This document shows, piece by piece, positions 9,477 through 18,734 of a stretch of 64,000 nucleotides of DNA (within the stretch, counting starts at the first letter, position 1; each line of letters starts with the position of its first letter). The stretch is from Candidatus Binatia bacterium. Lineage in GTDB: Bacteria > Desulfobacterota > Binatia > HRBIN30 > BPIQ01. The stretch is taken from NCBI GenBank assembly GCA_026004195.1, contig BPIQ01000001.1, positions 1,540,311-1,604,310 of the forward strand. Reading direction: 5' to 3'. The position numbers were made by a program, and so were the translations under genes. Below the pieces are notes generated by a model. It was given only the letters and a program-made list of their open reading frames with translations, did no database searches and was not told where the DNA came from.

Positions 9477-12365
9477 CCCGCAGGGATTTTCTCCGCTCGG
9501 TGGGCGCCGGTGGGCTCGTCCTGGGGCTCGGCCGGCTCGAGTTGGGCTGCACGGGAGAGCGCGGGCCGGAGCCCGCCGCCGTGCCGCGGGGCACGGGCGC
9601 CTCGTACCGGAGCTGGGAGGATGTCTACCGCCAGAAGTGGAGCTGGGACAGGGTCGTCCGGAGTTCCCACTTCGTCAACTGCTGGTACCAGGCCCACTGC
9701 GCCTGGGACGTTTACGTGAAGGACGGACTCGTCTGGCGCGAGGAGCAGGCGGCGGATTATCCCCGCGTCCGCGCCGACACGCCGGACCTGAACCCGCGGG
9801 GCTGCCAGAAAGGCGCCTGTTACAGCGCCCGGATGTACGACCCCACGCGGCTCAAGTACCCGCTCAAGCGCGTGGGGGAACGCGGGTCCGGCCGGTGGGA
9901 GCGGCTTTCCTGGGATCGAGCGCTTACGGAGATCGCCGACCACATCCTCGACACGATCGTCGAGGAGGGAACCGACCGGGTGATCTGGTCCCTCGGGCCG
10001 CTCTACACCTTCGGCACGCTCGCCGCCGGTCAGATGCGACTCGCCCATCTCCTCGACAGCTGCTCCCTCGACATGAACACGGAAATCGGCGACGGGCATC
10101 CGGGTGCGGCCGTGACCTTCGGAAAAATCGTGGCGGAGCGCTCTCTCGACGATTACTTCTTTTCCGACCTGATCCTCGTCTGGGGTTGCAACCCCCTCTA
10201 CACCCAGATCCCCAACGCCCACTTCTGGACCGAAGCCCGCTACCACGGCGCGGAGATCGTCGTGATCACGCCCGACTACAACGCGTCGGCCATCCACGCG
10301 GACCTCTGGGTGCCCGTGAACCCCGGCAGCGACGCGGCGCTCGGCCTCTCCATCGCCCAGGTGCTGCTCGCCGAGAACCTCTACGACCGCGCGTTCGTCC
10401 TCGAGCAGACCGACCTCCCCTTCCTCGTGCGCACCGACAACGGTCGCTTTCTGCGCGAAAGCGACCTCCGCGAGGGCGGCTCGACGGAGGTTCTCTACGT
10501 GTACGACCTCGCCACGGGCGCTCCGGCACCCGCGCCGCGGGAGACGCTGTCCCTCGGAAAACTCCGGCCGGCTCTCGACGGCACGTACGAAGTCCGGACG
10601 AAAACCGGGCCCGTGCGCGTGCGTCCCGTCTTTTCGCTCCTCCGGGAACTTCTCGACCGAGACTACACGCCCGAAAAGACGGCTTCCGTCACCGGCGTGC
10701 ATCCGTCTCTCGTTCGCTCCCTCGCGAGGAAAATCGGCCGGGCGCGCGCCGTCTCGAACGTCACCTCGAGCAACATCGGGAAGTTCTACCACGGGAACCT
10801 GATGGAGCGGGCGCAGATCCTCGTCTTCGCGCTCTCGGGGAACATGGGAAAAAGGGGCAGCGGCTTCAGCGCGTTTCCGTTTCTCACGCACGACGGCCTC
10901 GAGTCCTTCGCCCTCATGCGCCGAACGGGCTGGCTCGGGCGGATCGAGCTCGCCGCGAGGGTCTGGCCGCTGCTCCGGCGGCTCCGGAAACCGGGCATGA
11001 CGGACGAGATGCTCGCTTACGAAATCGGGCACGAGCAGCTGCGGCAAGGCCGCACGGTCTCGGGCGTGCTTTTCTGGAACGTGCACGGGGGGCTCCTCGA
11101 ACTGAGCGGGCGCTCCCACGAGTGGGACCCCTATCTCCGGAGACCCGTCGCCGAGTACCTCCGAGAAGCCCTCGAGAAGGGCTACCAGTTCGTGTGGCCG
11201 CCGCCGGGCAAGCCGCCGCGGGTCGTGATCGAGTACGGCGGCAACATCCTCCGCCGGCTGCGCGGCTACCCGTACGTCGTGCGCCACCTCTACCCGAAGC
11301 TCCGCGCCTTCGTCACGGTCGACTGGAGGATGACGTCGACGGCGCTCTTTTCGGACTACGTCCTGCCGGCGGCGGGCTGGTACGAAAAATACGAGCACAA
11401 GTGGGCGACGCCGCTCGTGCCCTACCTCCACGCGGGCTCGCCCGGCGACGAAACTCCACGAGGCGAAAACGGACTGGGAGATCTGCGCCCTCCTCGCGAA
11501 AAAGATCGAGGAGAGGGCGCGCGCACGGGGGCTGCGGAAATTCCGGACCCGCAGCGGCGAGGAGCGGTCTTTCGAAGGGCTCCACGACGAATTCACGATG
11601 GGTGGGCGCTTCACGGAGCGCGACGAGCGGAAGGTGGCGGCCGAGCTCGTCGCTCTCTCGACGAACCTCGAAGGCACGACTTGGCGAGAGCTCGAAAAAA
11701 AGGGCTACGCGCGCTTCACGGGCACGGGGCGCAGCGCTCTGTCGATCGGAAACGCGTGCCCCATCGAACCGGACGACACCATCCGGCCTTTCCGCGACCA
11801 CGTGGAGAAGAAAGTCCCGTACCCGACGCTCACCCGCCGCATCCAGTTCTACATCGACCATCCTTTCTACCTCGAGCTCGGGGAAGCCCTGCCGGTGCAC
11901 AAGGACCCGCCGAAGGCCGGCGGTGACTACCCGCTCGTCCTCACGGGCGGGCACACCCGGTGGTCGATCCACGCGGCCTGGCGGGACGACCGTCTCATGC
12001 TGCGGCTTCAGCGCGGGATGCCCGTGGCTTACATGAACCCCGAAGACGCCCGGCGGCGCCGCATCCGGGACGGCGACCTCGTACGGGTATGGAACGACAT
12101 CGACGGTTTCGTCATCCAGGCCAAGCTCTCGCCTTCCGTGCGCCCGGGCCAGCTCATCGTCTACCACGCCTGGGAGAACTACCAGTTCCCGGAGGGCAAG
12201 GGGTTCCAGAACCTGATCCCGAGTCCCCTGAACCCCGTCGAGCTCGCCGGCGGCGAAGGACACATCCGGCCCATCCAGATCTGTCTTCAGCCGAGCCAGA
12301 ACGACCGGGACACGCGCGTCGAGGTCGCGCCGCTCGAGGCGTCGGGGGAAACACGGGCTTCCTAG
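9467..12365 (+). CDS. Molybdenum dehydrogenase catalytic subunit, class II DMSO reductase family (copy 2), with a 1-base frameshift
   Basis: GTG 9467 overlaps the end of copy 1 by 10 bases. A Tat signal (TRRDFL) opens the product, followed by the same YRSWEDVYRQKWSWD block and a class II Fe-S site reading His68-x3-Cys72-x5-Cys78 with Cys113. The spacing differs from copy 1. The frame is broken near 11441-11443: removing one C from CCC joins HAGSP to ATKLHEAKTDWE and gives 965 residues, almost the same as copy 1. The rest runs in the other frame to TAG 12363-12365 and includes the GGHTRWSIHA and YHAWENYQFPEG cofactor-binding blocks. Either this is a sequencing error or the gene is a recent pseudogene. 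The natural substrate is unknown; a hydrocarbon or sterol side chain is inferred. Confidence 0.85.
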
Positions 12366-12455
12366 GGCGGCGATCCCCGTGGCTCGGCCGGGAGCAGCGG
12401 CGCGTCACCCCACCGGTGACGACTCGGACGCACAGCGGCCCGACGTCGGACGCAG

Positions 12456-12539
12456 TGGCCCTGGAGGGACTTGAACCCCCACCCGGTTGCCCGGAGCAGA
12501 TTTTGAGTCTGCCGTGTCTGCCAGTTCCACCACAGGGCC
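12456..12539 (-). tRNA. tRNA-Leu (anticodon CAA)
   Basis: Read on the minus strand, the acceptor arm GGCCCTG (from 12539) pairs with CAGGGCC, with A as discriminator at 12456. The D region has the leucine-type TGGTGGAACTGGCAGACAC pattern, the anticodon loop reads CTCAAAA with anticodon CAA, a long variable arm follows as in class II tRNAs, and the T loop is TTCAAGT closed by a 5-bp stem. CCA is not encoded. Length is 84 bases. It decodes TTG. No integrase or duplicated 3' end is next to it. Confidence 0.93.
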
Positions 12540-12584
12540 CGAAACCCGAAATCTACCGACGTTCTCCCCTGCGGGCAACGCGGC

Positions 12585-13253
12585 TCAACGAGGCACGCGG
12601 GGCTGCAGGAACGTCTCGGCCGGCTCTTTCGCCTCGGAAGCGACCGCAGCCTGCCGTCGCTCCACCTTGGCGAGGGCTTCGCGGGCCAGGCGGCGGAGTG
12701 TCGGGTCGTCCGAGGTCTGCGCGAACTCGCGGAGCACCGGCTCCGCTTCCGGAGCGCCGATCTCCCCGAGCGCGAAAAGCGCCGTGCCGCAGCTTTCCGG
12801 GTCGAGGTCGCGCCGGAGAAAGTCGACGATGGGCTTCGCTGCGCGCACGTCCCCGATTTCCCCGAGCGCGGCGAGAATCCTCTTTTTCATGGCACGGTCG
12901 GTGGTCCGGAGAAAAAGATACTGCACGAGGACCGGTGTGGCCTCGGTCGCGCGCATCTGCGCGAGCATGTCGAGCGCCTTGGCACGGACCCGGACGTCGG
13001 GGTCCCCGAGGGCCCCGACCAGGTACTGCACGGCGCCGGGCTCCCCGGACTCCCCGAGGCGCCGGACGGCTTCGAGCCGCTTCTCGCCCTCTTCGCTCCG
13101 AAGGTCCTTCACGATATCGTCGATGTCGACTCCTCTCGTGCGACGCTCGTAGCGTTCCCGCGGACCCGTACCGAGCTGCGCCCACGCCGCGGAAAAGACG
13201 GCACACACCCCCAGAACCGCTACGGCCCAAGCGCGAATCCCCCCGACGCGCAT
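12585..13253 (-). CDS. Exported HEAT-repeat protein
   Basis: A 222-residue protein with an N-terminal signal peptide (hydrophobic to about residue 25, ending AWA|Q). From about residue 48 it has four to five HEAT / PBS-lyase-like repeats, recognisable by the recurring pattern of Leu-rich helices with R..A...L..G and D..VR.KAL (for example GDPDVRVRAKALDML and GEIGDVRAAKPIVDFL). No catalytic residues are apparent, so a scaffold role in the periplasm is the reasonable reading. It starts 148 bases before the 3' end of the AMIN-domain lipoprotein gene on the same strand and could be cotranscribed with it. Confidence 0.8.
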   Translation of the reverse strand: MRVGGIRAWAVAVLGVCAVFSAAWAQLGTGPRERYERRTRGVDIDDIVKDLRSEEGEKRLEAVRRLGESGEPGAVQYLVGALGDPDVRVRAKALDMLAQMRATEATPVLVQYLFLRTTDRAMKKRILAALGEIGDVRAAKPIVDFLRRDLDPESCGTALFALGEIGAPEAEPVLREFAQTSDDPTLRRLAREALAKVERRQAAVASEAKEPAETFLQPRVPR

Positions 13254-13400
13254 GCCTACCGGTTACCCCCGACGGCCCGCAGTTGCAAGGGAGAACGCAG
13301 GCCGCGGCAATCGAAGCCGCAGGGCACGTGCGAAGGTCGTGCGCCGAGAGGCGGACTTCCGAGAGCGAACCGCCCGCGGGACACGGCGCGACGGAGACCT

Positions 13401-13838
13401 CTAGCGCTTCGGCACCATGCGGACCATGAGCCAGTCCGCCATTTCGTGGATCGTGTACTCGGGGAGCTCGTTCCCCCCGAGCTCGAGCAAGACGCGGAGG
13501 ATGCCGTCCTTCCTGGAAACCCGCACCGAGCGTACGACGGCGCTCGAGGGCACCAGAGTCTTTTCGGGGGCATCTCCGTCCGATGCGGGTCCCACCAGAC
13601 GCAGCTCGATCCGGGGAGGGTCGCCTTTGGCCTCGTGCTCGATGCGGTCCGGAAACCGGCTGAGGCGCAAAAAGATAGCGTGGACGTTGTTCGAAGCCGT
13701 GGCCTCGATTTCCGTCACGTCCAGCGGAGGCCGCTGCACCCTGGAAAGCCACTCCGCCGGCCCCGACTTGCGGGCACGGGTGGCGCAAGCAGCAAGCAGC
13801 AGCGAGAGCAGGGCCAGGGCGAACCGGCGAGTCGTCAC
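13401..13838 (-). CDS. AMIN-domain-like small lipoprotein
   Basis: From GTG 13838 the 145-residue product begins with a short basic N-terminus, a hydrophobic stretch and the lipobox LLAAC, so it is a predicted lipoprotein. The mature part (about residues 35-145) alternates beta strands, with VTEIEA...HAIFLRLSRFPDRIEH and VRSVRVSRKDGILRVLLELGG, the usual look of AMIN domains that bind peptidoglycan or target envelope complexes. A longer frame extends upstream to 14420, but that part overlaps the divergent lipoprotein gene and lacks a signal, so I reject it. Family assignment is moderate because the domain is short and weakly conserved. Confidence 0.65.
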   Translation of the reverse strand: MTTRRFALALLSLLLAACATRARKSGPAEWLSRVQRPPLDVTEIEATASNNVHAIFLRLSRFPDRIEHEAKGDPPRIELRLVGPASDGDAPEKTLVPSSAVVRSVRVSRKDGILRVLLELGGNELPEYTIHEMADWLMVRMVPKR

Positions 13839-13899
13839 GAGACGGGGCTTACCGAAAGCCCCCGGAGGAGACAAGACGCAGAAAATCACCCGCCTCGCG

Positions 13900-13928
13900 T
13901 TGACACCCGGCGAAGCGGCCGATAATAG
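13900..13928 (+). promoter_or_regulatory. Sigma-70-like promoter for the lipoprotein gene at 13953
   Basis: A perfect -35 hexamer TTGACA occupies 13900-13905. It is followed 15 bases later by GATAAT (13921-13926), or 17 bases later by TAATAG. The GGAGAGGAGAGGCG ribosome-binding region and ATG 13953 follow. Consensus -35 boxes are rare in this GC-rich window. Confidence 0.5.
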
Positions 13929-13952
13929 CCGCGGGACCGGAGAGGAGAGGCG

Positions 13953-14837
13953 ATGGAAGCAGGGTGGATCCGCATTCGGGCACTCGTTTGTCTCGGGGTC
14001 GCGACAGCGCTCCTCGGCTCCGCGTGCGGCCCGCTCTTCCGAAAAAAACCGGAGCGAGTCCGCGTGAGCGCCGAAAAACCGCAGCGGGGGCTCGCCGCTT
14101 CGCCGGCGCCGACCGTGCCTCCTCCGACGTCCACCGCCTGGCCCACGCCTTCCCCGAAACCCACCCTGGCCAGACCGGTCAAGCCCGGCGAGCCGATCGG
14201 ACCCGTCGTCACGTTCTTCGGTATCACCAGGGCCGACGGCACGCACGTCGACCCGGTCGGAAAAGACAAGAACGGGATTCCCATCTACGAGAACTACGTC
14301 GGCTCCGGTTTCCAGCTCGTCGTGGAAGCGAAAAAGGGACTCAGCGGCTACGACGTGGGCAGGCGAGTCTTCGCCCACGACCCGAAGGATCCCCGGGTCC
14401 GGCCGGACCTCGAGATCCAAGTGAACCGACCGCTCGGCGACGGAAGCCGCGAGATCTGCGATCGGTTTCGCCCGAACATCGGGGGGGTGCCCGCGATCGA
14501 CCCGCCGAGCTGGGCGGAAACGCAGCGAATCTCCGACACCATCAACGACCTCGCCTGTCGGTTCGAAATCCAGATCGAATCACAGAGTGCCTGCACACTG
14601 AACCGCAACGGAGAGTGGGAGTACAAGTCGAAGGACTCGGAAATTCAGTTCTGCATGATGGTGGCGAAGGCATGGAACTTCCCCCCGGGGGATACTCTCG
14701 TGAGCGTGCGGCTTCGGGACCGTGCCGGCAACCCCGGTCCCGTCGCCCGTTTCTGGCTCCGCCGCCCCGAAAGGCCGCCGACGCCACGCCCCGTACCGAC
14801 CCGTCCCCCGACACCGAAAGCCCTCCCCACGCGTTGA
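13953..14837 (+). CDS. Putative lipoprotein with Pro/Thr-rich linkers
   Basis: A 294-residue product with a signal peptide and lipobox LGSAC (Cys near residue 25). A Pro/Thr/Ser-rich linker covers about residues 45-80, and a second Pro-rich tail ends the protein. The core (about 80-265) has beta-rich segments such as GPVVTFFGITRADGTHVDP and GDTLVSVRLRDRAGNPGPVARFW, the latter like the end of an Ig-like domain. I do not recognise a named family. The linkers resemble those of the large secreted proteins at 48-55 kb. A strong ribosome-binding site and a TTGACA promoter lie upstream, and the PKD lipoprotein follows 21 bases after its stop. Confidence 0.75.
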   Translation: MEAGWIRIRALVCLGVATALLGSACGPLFRKKPERVRVSAEKPQRGLAASPAPTVPPPTSTAWPTPSPKPTLARPVKPGEPIGPVVTFFGITRADGTHVDPVGKDKNGIPIYENYVGSGFQLVVEAKKGLSGYDVGRRVFAHDPKDPRVRPDLEIQVNRPLGDGSREICDRFRPNIGGVPAIDPPSWAETQRISDTINDLACRFEIQIESQSACTLNRNGEWEYKSKDSEIQFCMMVAKAWNFPPGDTLVSVRLRDRAGNPGPVARFWLRRPERPPTPRPVPTRPPTPKALPTR

Positions 14838-14858
14838 GGGACGAGAAAGGGAGGCCCG

Positions 14859-15311
14859 ATGCGTCGCGGTGAGATCCTCGCCCCGCTCGCCCTCTTGTCG
14901 CTTTTCCTTCTCGGAGGCTGCGAGAGTTGTCGGCGAGCGACCGAGCAGCCCGAGAGGGTGCCGGCCACGGCAACCCCGCCCGCGTCACCGGTGCCCACGC
15001 GGGGCCCCGAAAGCGGCGAGGAGGCCGCTTACGAAGAGGAAGCCGACTGTATCGTGCTCGCGGATGCGAACCCCGACTTCGGTCCTCCGCCGCTCCGGGT
15101 GCAGTTCGAGGCGGAGTACGAGTGCTACGAGGACACGACCGTGCGTCTTCGCTGGGACTTCGGCGACGGTAGCAGCTCCGAAGAGCAAAATCCCGTGCAC
15201 ACCTACGAGCGAACCGGCGAGTATCTGGCGAAGGTCGTTCTCACCACTCCCGACGGCCGAAGCACCGAGGACGAGATCGACATCCTCGTCGAGGAGGAAG
15301 ATCCGCTCTAG
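14859..15311 (+). CDS. PKD-domain lipoprotein
   Basis: A 150-residue product: signal peptide with lipobox LLGGC (about residue 23), an acidic low-complexity stretch (about 45-65), then one PKD domain at about 65-150. The PKD signature is clear: DANPDFGPPPLRVQFEAE, then LRWDFGDGSSSEEQNPVHTYERTGEYLAKVVLTTPDG, with the WDFGDG core. PKD domains are extracellular binding or spacer modules. The gene sits 21 bases after the preceding lipoprotein gene, so the two probably form a surface-protein pair. Confidence 0.85.
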   Translation: MRRGEILAPLALLSLFLLGGCESCRRATEQPERVPATATPPASPVPTRGPESGEEAAYEEEADCIVLADANPDFGPPPLRVQFEAEYECYEDTTVRLRWDFGDGSSSEEQNPVHTYERTGEYLAKVVLTTPDGRSTEDEIDILVEEEDPL

Positions 15312-15424
15312 CCGACTCGATGCCCCGGTCGACGCGTTCCTTTTGCATTCCTCGCGCGGGGCTTCTACGGTTTTCGGGCAGACGATCCGGCGTCCGTCAC
15401 GGGGCGTGGCCGGACGAAAACTTC

Positions 15425-16961
15425 ATGGCCCGGGCTGTCTACACCCGCGACGTCGCATCTCCCCCCGTGCTTCGGGAGGATCCGGCGGATTCGCGAGAAA
15501 CGGCTGGTAAAAGACGACCGAAGACCCTCGGGAGGCGCATCCTCGGGATCGGCTTCGTCTTCGCGCTGGGGTCGCTTCCGGCCGCCTGCACGACGGAGCC
15601 GGACAAAGCGTCGAGCCCCCGGAGGCCCCATGTGCTGCTCGTCACGGTCGACACCCTGAGGGCGGATTACCTGAGTGCCAACGGCTATCCGCAACCGACG
15701 AGCCCCTTCGTCGACGAGCTCCTCCGCTCCGGCTACCACTTCTCCGCGGCCTTGACTCCCATCCCGAGAACGACACAGGCGCTCGCGAGCCTGCTCACGG
15801 GACTCTACCCGCACAGCCATGGCTTGAGGACGCTTTTCGGGAGGCTTCGGCGGGAGGTCCCCGTGCTCGCCGAAGAGCTCCGAGCGGCCGGTTACCGTAC
15901 CGTCGCCGTCGTGTCGAACCACCTCCTCACACGGCGGCGAGGGCTCGACCGTGGCTTCGAGGTCTACGATTTCGCCGACGACTCGAGAGATGCTCGAGCG
16001 ACGACCGACGCGGCGATCGCGCACCTGCGGCAGCGATCTCCCGACGAGCGCGTCTTCCTCTGGGTCCACTACATCGACCCGCACGTTCCGTACTACCCGC
16101 CGCGCGAGCTGGCCGAGCGGTTCGATCCCGACTACCGCGGGCGCTACCGCTTGCACTTCGGGGACGTGAAAGGCGGGATCGGAGACCGGGCCTATCCCCG
16201 AGACCTGCCCAAGGCCAAGGCGGTCTTCCAGAACGATCTGCCCGAAGCCGTCAACGCGCACATCCGCAGACTCTACGCGGCGGAGATCCGGTACACGGAC
16301 GAGCAGATCGAGCGTCTCGTCCGGTGGCTCGAAAAACGCTTCGGCAACGACTGGCTCGTCGTCTTCACCGCCGACCACGGCGAGAGCCTGGGCGAGCACG
16401 ACTACTACTACGACCACGGCGACTACGTGTACCAGGCTACCTTGCGGGTCCCCCTCGCGTTCGTCTTTCCCCCGCGGGATCCCCTGCGGGGCTCGAGGAC
16501 GATCGAGTCCTGGGTCTCGCTCGTGGACGTGAAGCCCACGCTCGAAGAACTTCTGGGGCTCCGGTCTCGTGGACGAACCGAGGGGCGATCTCTCGTCGCC
16601 TGGTTCCTCGGCAGATCTCTTCCCGAGAGAGCCGTGTTCGCCGAGTGCGGAAAGTCGTTTTTTCCCCCACCTGGTCCGGCGGCGCGTCCGATTCGACACG
16701 AGCGGCAGGTTCCGCGCCGTCGTCCTCGGGCGCTGGAAGCTCATCTGGACACCCGGGCTCGAAGAGCACCTGGCTTACGAACTCTACGACCTCCGGAACG
16801 ACCCGCACGAAGAGAAAAACGTCTACCGGGCCGACCATCCTGCGGTCCCGGAGCTGGCCTCGCACCTTTTCCGCTGGCTCTCGAACGACGGCGACGCACC
16901 CGAGCCCCCGCTCACGGAAGCCGACCGGGAGAGGCTCCGAGCGCTCGGCTATCTCGAGTGA
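15425..16961 (+). CDS. Sulfatase / alkaline-phosphatase-superfamily lipoprotein, frameshifted
   Basis: The N-terminus has a hydrophobic segment ending SLPAACTT, a plausible lipobox. The core HVLLVTVDTLRADYLSANGYPQPTSPFVDEL is the metal-binding start of arylsulfatase-like hydrolases, and TTQALASLLTGLYPHSHG follows, with Thr where true sulfatases have the Cys/Ser converted to formylglycine. FTADHGESLGEHDYYYDHG provides further metal ligands. The frame breaks in TTTTTTCCCCC (16658-16668): dropping one C joins KSFFP to HLVRRRVRFD and leads to the expected C-terminus (RWKLIW...ELYDLRNDP) and a TGA at 16959-16961 that overlaps the next GTG. The repaired product has 511 residues. An upstream start at 15320 is possible. 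The unusual active-site Thr suggests a phosphoester or phosphotransfer role. Confidence 0.8.
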
Positions 16962-18595
16962 CGGCCGTGAGGAACACGGGGAGAGCCGCACCGGATTCAG
17001 GCTCGTCGCCCGAGAGGAGGCTTTCTCGGCTCCCGGTATTCGCCTCCCGTTCGATCCCGGTCTGTGCTCTACTCGCCTCCGCCTATTTCCTCCACGAGCT
17101 CCTTTCTTTCGAGTACGGGCGCGACCAGGGCATTTACGCTGTCGTCGCGGAGGCGATTCTCCGCGGCGGAGCACCGTACAAGGATGCGTGGGACTTCAAA
17201 CCTCCGGGCATCTACTTCGTCTACGCCTTCGCTCGGGCGGTTTTCGGAAAGGGGATGGAGGCCATCCGACTCGTCGAAGCGTCGGCCCTCGCGTCGCTCC
17301 TCTGGGCTTTCGCCCTTTTCTCCCGCCGGCACGTGGGGAACGCCGCGGCCGGAATCCTGGGGGGCGCACTGGCGGTCAAAACCCTCGTCGAACTGGGCTA
17401 CTGGCACACGGGACAGCCGGAAACGTTCGGGGCCGTCGCCGTGGCTTGGGCGCTGGTTTTCGCCACGTACGAAGACCCGGTTGCAAGTCGGCCGGCGAGC
17501 CGGAGGGAGTTGCTCGCGTGGTGGCTGGCCGGGCTTCTCTACGGCCTTGCCGCCTCGATGAAACCTCCTTTTCTCGGTGCCGCGGCCGTGAGCGCCGCCT
17601 TCGCGGTCGCGACCCGCTGGCAGGCCACGCCTCGCGAGGATCGGGGCCGGCTCGCGCTGCGGGTCTCCGCCGCTTTCGCCTCCGGAGCTTTCCTTCCTTT
17701 TCTGGCCTTGGCCGCGTTTTTTCACCTCCACGACGCGTGGGCCCAACTGCACGGGGCGCTTTTCGTCTTCGCCCCGAACTACACCGCGATCGGCTTTCGG
17801 GCGGGGAACTTCCCTCTCTACCTCGGCCGGGCTTCTCTCCAGCTCGTTCTCACCTACTCGTGGCTCGTCGTCGCGGGAGTCCTGGCGTGGCTCGCGCTGC
17901 CGCCCCGAGGCAGGCGAGAGCGCATCGGGGCCGCTCACGTGGGCGGAATCCTCCTCGTCCAGCTCGCCGGCATCGCGCTCCAAGCGAAATTTTTCCACTA
18001 CCATTACGGCGGAGCCCTCCCTCTGCTCGCGCTTCTCGCAGGGTGGGGATACTGGAAACTCGTCCACGTGGACGAGACACGAGGCTTCGGTCTCGCTCTC
18101 GCGCTCCTTCTCTTCGCTTCCCTATGGGGCCTTCCCCGTCCCGGAACACCGACGGCATCCGTGGGAGACAAGTCCAAGCCCAGGTTCACTTCGGGAAAGA
18201 GATACAACACCCCGCGCAAGCAGGTGGCAGCCTGGCTTTCCCGGAATCTTCCCGAGGGATCGACGTTCTTCGTGTGGGGCTTCGAGCCCTTTCTCTACGA
18301 CCTCCTCGGCCGACTCCCTCCCACCCGATACATCTACAACGTACCCCAGAGGGCGGCCTGGTCGGCCGAGCCGAGCCGCAAGCAGCTCGTACGCGATCTG
18401 CGGCGTTCGCCCCCTGCGGCCATCGTCGTCGACACCCGAGACTCGATCCCGTGGGTGACGGGCAACGACCGCAGCAGTGCGGAGGAACTCGAGACCTTTC
18501 CCGAACTCCGGGAATTTCTCCGCCGTCGCTACTCCCGAGCGGCACGGATCGGGCGCTTCGAGATCTACCTCGAGCGCGGCCCCCGTCCCCGGTAA
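16958..18595 (+). CDS. Polytopic GT-C-like glycosyltransferase family membrane protein
   Basis: A 545-residue integral membrane protein with about ten hydrophobic segments. The first loop contains EYGRDQGIYAVVAEAILRGGAPYKDAWDFKPPGIYFVYA, which matches the acidic first-loop motif and the KPPG pattern of PMT/ArnT-type GT-C glycosyltransferases that use polyprenyl-linked sugars. The C-terminal 110 residues form a soluble domain. GTG 16958 overlaps the sulfatase stop as GTGA, so the two are translationally coupled. Together with the alkaline-phosphatase-like partner this could be a cell-envelope glycan or lipid modification pair. Confidence 0.75.
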   Translation: MTAVRNTGRAAPDSGSSPERRLSRLPVFASRSIPVCALLASAYFLHELLSFEYGRDQGIYAVVAEAILRGGAPYKDAWDFKPPGIYFVYAFARAVFGKGMEAIRLVEASALASLLWAFALFSRRHVGNAAAGILGGALAVKTLVELGYWHTGQPETFGAVAVAWALVFATYEDPVASRPASRRELLAWWLAGLLYGLAASMKPPFLGAAAVSAAFAVATRWQATPREDRGRLALRVSAAFASGAFLPFLALAAFFHLHDAWAQLHGALFVFAPNYTAIGFRAGNFPLYLGRASLQLVLTYSWLVVAGVLAWLALPPRGRRERIGAAHVGGILLVQLAGIALQAKFFHYHYGGALPLLALLAGWGYWKLVHVDETRGFGLALALLLFASLWGLPRPGTPTASVGDKSKPRFTSGKRYNTPRKQVAAWLSRNLPEGSTFFVWGFEPFLYDLLGRLPPTRYIYNVPQRAAWSAEPSRKQLVRDLRRSPPAAIVVDTRDSIPWVTGNDRSSAEELETFPELREFLRRRYSRAARIGRFEIYLERGPRPR

Positions 18596-18734
18596 GGCGA
18601 CCCGGCGGTCGTTTTGCGCCACACCTTTCTCGGGGAAAGCGGTGCAGCTCCCGGGTGACAGGGCTTCGCTCCACCCCTCGTGCAGTGCCCCTGCGCGCCC
18701 CTGGGCACGTTCGTTGCTATCTGCCAACTACGCC

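Noticed and set aside
9413-11677. 754-residue minus-strand frame opposite the second molybdenum gene
   Set aside because: Antisense of conserved coding sequence, no recognisable domain.
6371-11926. 1851-residue open frame spanning both molybdenum genes
   Set aside because: Its first part runs through copy 1 out of frame. Only the portion from GTG 9467 to about 11441 is real coding sequence.
12456-12539. tRNA-Leu as an integration site of a genomic island
   Set aside because: No integrase gene and no duplicated tRNA 3' end were seen nearby.
13839-14420. N-terminal extension of the AMIN lipoprotein frame
   Set aside because: It overlaps the divergent lipoprotein gene and would hide the signal peptide and lipobox.
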